From Osedax fenrisi (taxonomy: Eukaryota > Annelida > Polychaeta > Sabellida > Siboglinidae), in contig OZ025243.1 in NCBI GenBank assembly GCA_964019155.1, positions 30,951,371-31,015,370 on the forward strand: a stretch of 64,000 nt of DNA. The letters are read 5' to 3'. The notes below the pieces were generated by a model. It did no database searches. It was not told the DNA's origin and saw nothing but the letters and a program-made list of their open reading frames with translations. Shown here one piece after another: positions 55,578-64,000 of the stretch. Numbering within the stretch: position 1 is the first letter of the stretch; every line of letters starts with the position of its first letter. The position numbers and the translations under genes are program-made.

Positions 55578-57970
55578 TTCGCAATACGTGTCGTAGGTAT
55601 TATCTAGTATCATTTATTATTAATATAATTATTAATAATACAATAATAAATATTATTAATTATTAATATTTAATATAATATATAATTATTATATTATTAT
55701 ATATATATATATATATATATGATATTTAATAATTAATTTATATTATTTTAAGAGTTTAGTTTAGAAATGTTAGTATTAAATAGAAATATATATATATATT
55801 AAACAATTTATAATATGATTTTTTATTTAAGTTATAATTATTAATTAACCACCAAATACTTATATTTGTTATTACTTTAATTAGTGATTTATATAATCTA
55901 ATAATATACTAGTTAATATAATAATATTATGATATATATATATATATAGAATATAAGTGTAACTATTATAGTACAATAAACTCTCGGTAAATCGGACTAC
56001 GGATAAGTCAGATTTCTCGATAAGTCAGACACATTTAGTTGATTTATTTGGATGTGTATCTGGTTACATGATAAATTAATCGGATAAGTCGGATTGGAAG
56101 GTCGGACTTATCGATAAGGCGGACATATATTATAGTATCTGTTATGATTTAAGGATAATTGGAATTTTTATTAATTGTCAGACATTTTACTTTTTATAAT
56201 GTAGGATGTTACATTTGTAATAACATTACGATTATAATAAAAGTAGTATCGGCGTAACATTGTAATTCTTCTTATTGGTCTATCCATGTACACATAGAGT
56301 AAGTATATTAGTATGCAAAGTGTACTGAATATAGATTATAATTTATTTATTCACTAAAATCCAATTTTAAATAAATTGTTCGTAATTGAGATATAAGCTA
56401 GGATAATACATCTGATCGCTGCGATAGTTAACCATTAAGTAATTACTTGTTGCACTCCAAACCCGGATACAAACTACACATTTTGTAATGTTATATTTAA
56501 TTATATTTCAATGATTTTAATCTTTAAGGGGATATCGCCATGGGATGGAAATTTTGTTGAATTTACATGTGTAGAGATAGGGAACGGCATTGCCTCCGTT
56601 TATTGAGTGTTTCGAACAAATATCTTCATTGAATTTTAAAATTGTTTTTTTTTTGTGTTATATAAAAAGGATATTTATATCTATAATCCTAGAGACAACA
56701 ACATTTAAAAATATATATTTAACATGTATAATAATAGACATACTTTTATTTTATTTTATTTTTTCATCAATTTTATATAATCCAATACATCACAATTATA
56801 TTTTTATATATATTGTCTCTCTGGAATCGTGTATTATTTATATATAGCAAAAGAAATTAGGTGGATCACTTCAGTACTTTTATCTAAACACTCATTTATA
56901 TATGCAAACATAGCAACAAGATTTATTCCAAGTAAAACGCATTTGAAAAGTCAAGAATAAATAAATTCAATAAAGTTCAAATTAGAAAAAAAGTAATAAA
57001 ATTATACATTAAGCTATTATAAAATCAAATATACAAAATCCATAATACAAATTGAAAATATAGTTAATAATATCAAATACAAATATATAGTTTGTAAATG
57101 AGTATATTACAATGCAGTTCATAAAGTAAGTTATTTTAGTTTTTATTTATTTTTTAAAGATTTTCATTACTTATATCAATGATTTTGCGAAGCCTTCGGA
57201 AAATATTTGCTAATATAGTCTCGGAGAATTTATTACAATGAAGTTAGTCGATTGATTATTATTTAAAAAGTTATTATTTGATGACGTCGAGTTGTTTCTA
57301 AGATGTATTTAAATGCAATAGATTTGTTGATGTATGTAGGATGTTTACTATGTAGAGTATTTCAAATACTGTATTTAAAGTTTTGTAAATGGATATGTGA
57401 GACAGCAATTGATAGTGTGTATAATAAATCAAATTAATTATTATCATTATCTCCATTCAAAGAGAGATTTAGAAAGATTATGTAGACAACTTTGTGATGT
57501 GGTAAGCATGATGGCAGAGTATGCAAGTAACGTTTATTTCTGAATAAATAATAGATAAATCAAAAAATACCCTATAGGTTAAAGAAAAAATACCCTATTT
57601 ATCACTATAATCTAAATTACATTTAATTATAGTAGATATTTGTCAAAATAACAAATAATAATTTTTAAATAATTTGAAACCGCAAGTATAACATATGTTT
57701 ACTTCAATAGAGTATACTTCGATAGACTCTTTCACAGTACTATAATAAAAAATGATAATGTATATCTTATAACAAAACTATTGTGAACATGTTGGATCGG
57801 TCGTTACGATATAATAAAATCAGTAATCACAAATTATAATGAGATCGAGTCTGCTTTAGAATATTTTTAAAGTGTAGTATTATTAAAAATTAAGAAAAAT
57901 TGGTTTGAAAAGTTTAATAATATAATTTCAATTAATATTAGCTGGTTTATAATAATTATAAATATACATA
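55578..57970. other. AT-rich spacer with a Tigger/pogo-like remnant
   Basis: 55975-56145 contains AAACTCTCGGTAAATCGGAC, several ATAAGTCAGA/ATAAGTCGGA motifs and TCGATAAGGCGGAC at the other end, the usual ends of Tc1/pogo (Tigger) MITEs. The remainder is AT-rich and unassigned. Confidence 0.5.
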
Positions 57971-58256
57971 AAAACTGCCTGTGTGGCTCAGCTGGCTAAT
58001 GTGTCAGATATACAAGCAGTAGGACGTGGGTTCAAGCCTAGTCTGGACCATTAAAACAGGTCTTAAAATAATATTTGAAGTAATCTTATATAATTGTGTA
58101 TAAATAAATTATCCGCACTCATAAAAACCATGAATGTCTTAACATGAGAGCGGCTTCGAAGGGACATTATAGCCATATGGTTATAAGTGAAAACTAATCT
58201 AAGTTCCTGGATGTGATAAAAGGACTCCACCAAAATAACAATAATAATAATAATAT
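57971..58256 (+). mobile_element. tRNA-derived SINE, second full copy
   Basis: Head with TGGCTCAGCTGG (A box) and GGGTTCAAGCC (B box), body sharing GAGAGCGGCTTCGAAGGGAC with the 48311 copy, and an (AAT)n tail. Differences from the first copy include indels in the head. Confidence 0.85.
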
Positions 58257-58995
58257 ATATATATATTCCATGATATGGGATATGACCATAAGTGACCAAG
58301 AATAAAATGGAATTTTAGAAGAATATTCTCGACTATTAAAATTGACGATGTAAAGGGGATATCCCACTATTTCCGGAAATAATGTCCGGAAATGTTTGCT
58401 AGAAAGTGATTTTTTAGCAAACAATACATAAAAAAACTTAAATATTGAAGTTGTTAGATCAATAAATAGAGAATTTGAGAAGACATGCTCCCCATAAACT
58501 TGTGGGTATATATCCTCATTACTGTGACATGTTACATCACTAGGATGTCGGGTAGTGTATGCTATTACATTACTTGTTCAATATTAATTATCATATACTC
58601 TATAATCTACGAATATCCCTATATTCAAAATTTGGATATAATACAACATATTCCTGCATATATTATATGAAATAAACCAGTATCATAATTGATTATTGTT
58701 AAATGATTATTTAATAAAAATTAACTATAAATTATAATAATGTGTTATATAATATAAATGTTTGCATTGTGCTAATATGCTGCTATTATGTTGCCATTAA
58801 ATGTATATTATGCTGCTATTAATTTGTCATGCTATTATGCTGCTGTTATATTGCCGTTTAAAGTATTATATGCTATTATTATGCTGTTATTAATTTTAAA
58901 AGTATATTATGCTGCTATTATGTAGCTCTTCTAATAATAGCAACATAATAGCCGCATAATATACTTTTAAAATTAATGCAGCATAATGATAGTAT
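58257..58995. repeat. TGCTATTA-rich degenerate repeat and hairpin
   Basis: 58770-58930 repeats TATTATGCTGCTATTA in degenerate form. 58885-58980 forms a hairpin with about 38-bp arms (ATTTTAAAAGTATATTATGC and complement). No gene. Confidence 0.7.
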
Positions 58996-59200
58996 AAAGG
59001 TGCCTTCACACCAAAAAGTAGCCGGATTATCCGGCGGATATTTCATCACGGATATCCACGAAAATGATTTTAGCCGGATTTTATTGATTTTCGGTGTGAA
59101 GACGAAAATATTCGCCAGATTATCTGCCAGATTTAATTGGAACTCGTTCTAAATATATCCGGCAGTTTGACGGATATCCGTGAACTTTCAACTTGCGTTA
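58996..59200. mobile_element. MITE remnant, one end only
   Basis: AAGGTGCCTTCACACC at the left, then GCCGGATTATCCGGCGGATA and several inverted partial copies (GGATATCCGTG); TTTCGGTGTGAAGACG at 59088 faces the left end. A matching right terminus was not found. A related piece lies at 6275-6302. Confidence 0.45.
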
Positions 59201-59516
59201 GTGCGGCGGGCGTTGGAGCTCGCCTCGCGCCATTTGAATTTAGAACAAACATGTATTAATATATGACAGAAGCTAATTACGTAGCCTGGACAATGATTAT
59301 CTAATGGGTAGTCAATTACACACGTTGTTGTTACCATTGTATGATTCATACCTACATAGAAATATGTGCAATTATTAACTACCTTATTGCATACATATAT
59401 GTGTTTGTGTTTGTATATATGTATGTATTTATATATGTATGTTATGTGTGTGTGTATTTATGTAGGTAGGTATGTATACATAGGTAATTAGGTATACCTA
59501 TAGCCTACATATACAA

Positions 59517-59547
59517 ACTATAGTTATATGTGTATATATAAATATAT

Positions 59548-59617
<70 letters not shown>

Positions 59618-59638
59618 ATATACACATATAACTATAGT
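59517..59638. repeat. TA-centred palindrome with 24-bp perfect arms
   Basis: ACTATAGTTATATGTGTATA (plus TATA) at left and its exact complement at right enclose about 74 bp of (TA)-rich sequence. AGTATATAT repeats and another long (TA) tract follow to about 59727. Confidence 0.9.
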
Positions 59639-59681
59639 ATATATAGTATATATAGTATATATAGTATATATAGTATATATA

Positions 59682-59732
<51 letters not shown>

Positions 59733-59791
59733 TATATGTATAAATATATATATATCTATTATATAAAAGAAAGTCTATTTAATTATATATA

Positions 59792-60759
59792 GGGGAGGGA
59801 AGGGTATTATGGCCGATATTTTTATTACATTACAAGAAACAAAATATATCATACTAATATTGGATATTATGATCCAATAAGTTGTATATATAATTACAAT
59901 ATGTTGTTCTAAATAATGGCTATCAACATTTACTCATTTAATTATTTATATTCAAGTCATTTGATTTTTATTAAAAAGCAAATTTTCCGTATAAATAAAG
60001 ATAAAATACACTATAGTGCGGGTATTATGGTCGATAGTTCCGAAATAGCCACTAGGATCGCGTCATGTATTCAAATGCGAACTATTTTTATAATTAGAAA
60101 ATAAAATACATTGTATCAGATATCAAGATACACACGCACTTTTATATTAAATATAAAAATAATTAATCGTTATCCCATTTAGTTTTACTTATATTCAGCT
60201 ACAAATTTATTTTTTTAATTAAATAGTTTAATATGTCTCACATTAATAATGCAAATGTATAATAAATGTATTTCAGTGATTTTATAAAGAATATATCTAA
60301 ATATACTATTTATATGATACGCTTACGCATTGAAATTATCTCGATGCTGATTGGTTATTAATCGGCCACAATACCCACCACGCATCGGCCACAATAGCCG
60401 CCTCGCACTCGTTGGTTTAAATAACAGATTAATATGTCATTATGTTATTATTGAATATTGTTATAAATGTAATCTGATATATTATGTATTACCTTAACTG
60501 AATATATTAAAAATACATAATTTTATTCAATAACTTTCCTATAAAATAAGGTAAACCTTACGTTTTTTTTCGATAAAAATTACGATTATTTGATATTTTT
60601 TTCTAATCGAAAATCAATAATTAATATTGATATAAATAAAAAATGATGTACACTATCTTTCTTAGAATTCAATTATCTACATTTTTCGTATATATCATTT
60701 TTTGATAACTATAATGGTTCTTGAAATAACGTTATGGGCCACAATACCCGCATCTCCCC
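59792..60759. mobile_element. Tc1/pogo-like nonautonomous element with internal copies of its ends
   Basis: Left GGGGAGGGAAGGGTATTATG, right (inverted) GGGGAGATGCGGGTATTGTG, flanked by TA on each side. GCGGGTATTATGGTCGAT (60016) and CGGCCACAATACCCACC / CGGCCACAATAGCCGCC (60362-60402) repeat the terminal motif internally. No transposase. Confidence 0.65.
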
Positions 60760-60763
60760 TACT

Positions 60764-62793
60764 AGCCGTGCCCGACCCGGCGTTTCTCGGTTTTTTATTA
60801 TTTTCCTATTATCTATTATTTATTAATTATAGCTCTTCCTGATTCTGCATTGATATATATACAATAAAATAAATGTTAGCTAAAATACAAACAAATTATA
60901 GAAATATTTGTTTAATATTTAACAAATTAATGGAAATAGGATTATAATAGGTATATTAAAATTATATATATTAAAAAATAAAAAATATTTCAAATATTAC
61001 CAAATATGTTTTAAAAAAATGTCTATAATCCAAACTTAAACCCAAACCGTACCCGACCCGGTGTTGATCAGTTGTTGATTTTTTTACATATCCATTTTTT
61101 TTAATCATAATTAATATATAATTATAGCTATTCCTGAGTCTGCATTGCTAATCTTTAATTTATTCCTAACTATTATTTATTAATTATAACTATATCTTAT
61201 TCTGCATTTCTATATATACAATAAAATAAATGTTAGCTGACAAACAAACAAATGTAGAAAAATATTTTAATATTTAAAAAATTAGTGGAAAAATATATTA
61301 AAAAATATAACAAATATTATAAATATGTTTCAAAAAAATGTCGAAAACTCAAACCTAAACCCAAACCCAAATAGTACCAGACCCGACATTTATCGGTTTT
61401 TGATTGTTTGCCTATTTATTATTTATTAATTATAATTAGGAATATTTCTATAGAGATATTTCTTATTCTACATTTCTAGTATATACAATTAAATAAATGT
61501 ATCTAAAATACAAACAAATGTAGAAACATTTTTTTTTTAATATTTAAAAAATTAGTGCAAAATATTTCAAAAAATACCACAACTATTTAAAATATTCCAA
61601 AATATAGTGAAAACCTAAACCTAAACCGTTCCAAATCGGTGTTGCTCGGTTTTTTATTATTTGCCTATCTATCATTTATTAATTATAACTATTCCTGATT
61701 TGGAATATCTTGCCGTACCCAACTCTGCTTTACTCGTTGTTTTATAGTTTGCCTATCTATTATTTATTAATTATGTCTATTCATGATTCTGCCTTTCATA
61801 TATAATAACATAAATTTGTGCTAAAATTCAAACAAATTTAAACAAATATTCGTTTTTAATATCTCAAAAATTAGTGGAAAAATATTTCAAAAATATTTCA
61901 TAAAATATTTTAAAAAATACAACACATATTTCAAATATTACAAAATATTACTTAATAAATGTCGAAAACCCAAATAGCACCCTTCGTTGATCGATTTTTG
62001 ATTGTTTGCATATCTATTATTTATTAATTATAGCTATTCCTGATTATGTATTGTATTAAATATTTCAAAATATTTTTTTTTTAAATGTTCTAAAAATATT
62101 TTAATAAGTATAATATTTATATGTATATCTTATAATATTTATATAATTATTAAATAATTATAATATTTTAATTATATCTTAAAATAATAATATGTCAACG
62201 ATTAGTTGAAAAATATAAAAAAATTAAAATAAAGTTTATCTAAAATACAAACAAATGTAGAAACATATTTTTTTTAATATTTAAAAAATTAGTGCCAAAT
62301 ATTTCAAAAAATACAACAAATATTTAAAATATTCCAAAATATATTTATAACCTAAATCCAAACCGTTCCAATTCGGCGTTGCTCCGTTTTTTATTATTTG
62401 CCTATCTATCATTTATTAATTATAACTATTCCTGATTTGGAATTTCTTGTCGTACTCAACTCTGCTTTACTCGTTGTTTTATAGTTTGCCTATCTATTAT
62501 TTATTAATTATGTCTATTCATGATTCTGACTTTCATATATAATATCATCAATTTGTGCTAAAATTCAAAAAAATTTAAACAGATATTCGTTTTTAATATC
62601 TCAAAAATTAGTGGAAAAATATTTCAAACATATTTCAAAAAATATTTAAAAAAATACAACACATATTTCCAATATTACAAAATAATACTTAATAAATGTC
62701 GAAAACCCAAACCGCAACCTGTGTTGATCGATTTTTGATTGTTTGCCTACTATTATTTATTAATTATAGCTATTCCTGATTATGTATTGCTAG
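60764..62793. repeat. Degenerate satellite with an ~736-bp higher-order period
   Basis: Blocks such as TTTTTTATTATTTGCCTATC, ATTATTTATTAATTATAGCT and ATTCCTGATTCTGC recur about nine times. Landmarks at 61627, 61713 and 61980 reappear at 62363, 62451 and 62713, giving a period of 733-738 bp for the last two blocks; earlier copies are spaced 250-330 bp. Confidence 0.75.
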
Positions 62794-63609
62794 TAGTGTT
62801 GGAAACTATTCTTTCAAATAGTAAATTTTCGAATTTGACAGATATTCGAAAATGTGGAATACCTAAATCTAATTATTCGAAAATTTCGAATACATAAATC
62901 TAATTATTCGAAAATATCGAATACTTAAATCTAATTATTCGAAAATTTCGAATGTTTAATTTAACTATTCGAAAAAAACGATAAAAGGCATATAATGCAT
63001 ATATTTTATTATACAATAAAAAAATAATTTAATACTATTTACCCTAGTCTATTTACTTCCGTTTTAACCTTTTTAACCTTGATCTCGAATTCGTAGAATA
63101 TTTTATATGGCTTTCAAATATTTTATTAAAAAAAAGTTCAAAATTATGTCTAGAGAAATTAGACTTATTGATAATTATCAATGATTATAATCATTAATCA
63201 AAATTCATAACCCTTTTTAAATATATTTACTATTTGAAACCTTCAAAGTGTATTTATTTACTATTTTAAACCTTTAAATTAACTATTAGAAAACTTTGTA
63301 TACTTAATTTAATACAAATAATATTATTTTAAACCTTTGAAGTGTATTTATTTACTATTTTACATCTTAGAAATGAATAATGTAACTATTTGAAAACTTT
63401 GAATACTTAATTTAATACAAATAATACTATTTAAAACCTTCAAAGTGTATTTATTAACTATTTTAAACCTTTGAAATGAATAATTTTAATATTTGAAAAC
63501 TTTGAATACTTAATTTAACAAAAATAATACTATTTTAAACCTTCGAAGTATATATAATTACTATTCGAAAACTTCGAATGAGTGAAAAATTTGAAAATTT
63601 CCAACACTA
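62794..63609. mobile_element. hAT-like MITE with TAGTGTTGGAAA ends
   Basis: TAGTGTTGGAAA at left and TTTCCAACACTA at right are perfect 12-bp inverted repeats. The interior consists of ATTCGAAAATTTCGAATAC-type and TTTAAACCTTTGAAGTGTAT-type tandem units. No clear 8-bp duplication remains, and there is no coding sequence. Confidence 0.65.
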
Positions 63610-64000
63610 GTTCCAACATACTGATACAATACTGATACTTAAAAAAATTATTTATGATACTGATACGAACTGATACTTTGATGTTATGATACTGATACGA
63701 TACTGATACTTTTATTTTTTTAATGATACTAGATTATAGTAATTTCACAGTAGATGAAAACAACCTAAGTGCACTTGGTTACTACAATTGCAATTCCGCA
63801 ATGGAAAAAGAAAATAGTTTTCTAAATGGTCCCAATCATGTTATTCATTATATGAATCGCGTAAAAAAAGATCCAACTGTTGATTGAATACCACTGGTAG
63901 TCTACCAGTGCACTCTCCTAAAGAGTATTCTTTTCAAATCCTCAATTCTAGATCAGTACGAAATAAAGTTGATTTGATTACACAATTAATTATTGATTCT
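63610..64000. other. Window end: GATACT repeat and unassigned sequence
   Basis: 63618-63720 is a degenerate repeat of TACTGATACGA. After TTTCACAG at 63749 an open stretch of 44 codons (including YYNCNSAMEKENSFLNGPNH) ends in TGA at 63886; it could be an exon but matches nothing I recognise. Confidence 0.4.

Noticed and set aside
63751..63886. An exon at the window end
   Set aside because: An open 44-codon stretch after an acceptor-like CAG, but no homology, no donor and only weak composition signal; left as unassigned.

Overview
The window is nuclear DNA of an animal, most likely an insect or other arthropod. It is very AT-rich, crowded with (TA)n and (CA)n runs, and carries short coding exons between large introns. 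Three conserved animal genes are recognisable from spliced exons whose reading phases agree at every junction: a mitochondrial mTERF protein (MTERF3 type), a membrane adenylyl cyclase of the type 9/Ac13E group, and a piece of CREB-binding protein (CBP/p300). The order or species cannot be fixed from the sequence alone.

Layout. 1-13,066 (+): the last six exons of an MTERF3-like gene; intron 5 holds two LINE fragments. 13,067-30,652: about 17.5 kb with no recognised exon. It holds a decayed hAT transposon with perfect ends (15,076-17,729), a 200-base assembly gap (18,707-18,906), a TA-centred palindrome, a 4.0-kb minisatellite of 70 units (20,864-24,873) and a CpG-rich stretch with six CACGTG boxes. 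30,653-44,103 (+): ten exons encoding the C1b linker, the second six-helix membrane block and the complete C2 catalytic domain of the adenylyl cyclase; the first half of the protein was not found. 44,104-48,973: 3' flank with short tandem repeats, a LINE tail and a tRNA-derived SINE. 48,974-52,272 (-): CBP exons with an intact TAZ1 zinc-binding domain, cut by a partial Ty3/gypsy element. 52,440-55,577: a CAG/CAA repeat split by a truncated RNase H-bearing LINE. 55,578-64,000: AT-rich sequence with a second SINE, several MITEs and a 2-kb degenerate satellite.

The genes are not a pathway; they are independent housekeeping or signalling genes. What unites the window is how repeats sit against exons. 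Many exon edges touch tandem repeats: 14-bp units run straight into one acceptor, 17-bp units each begin with the donor motif GTTAGT, (CA)n tracts precede three acceptors, and a minisatellite starts at the MTERF3 stop codon. In addition, ten of fourteen donors in the two + strand genes have T at intron position +3 (GTTAGT, GTTAGA, GTTACA, GTTAAT), which is unusual for animals. Exon calls rest on my reading of homology and on phase agreement; no search was run.
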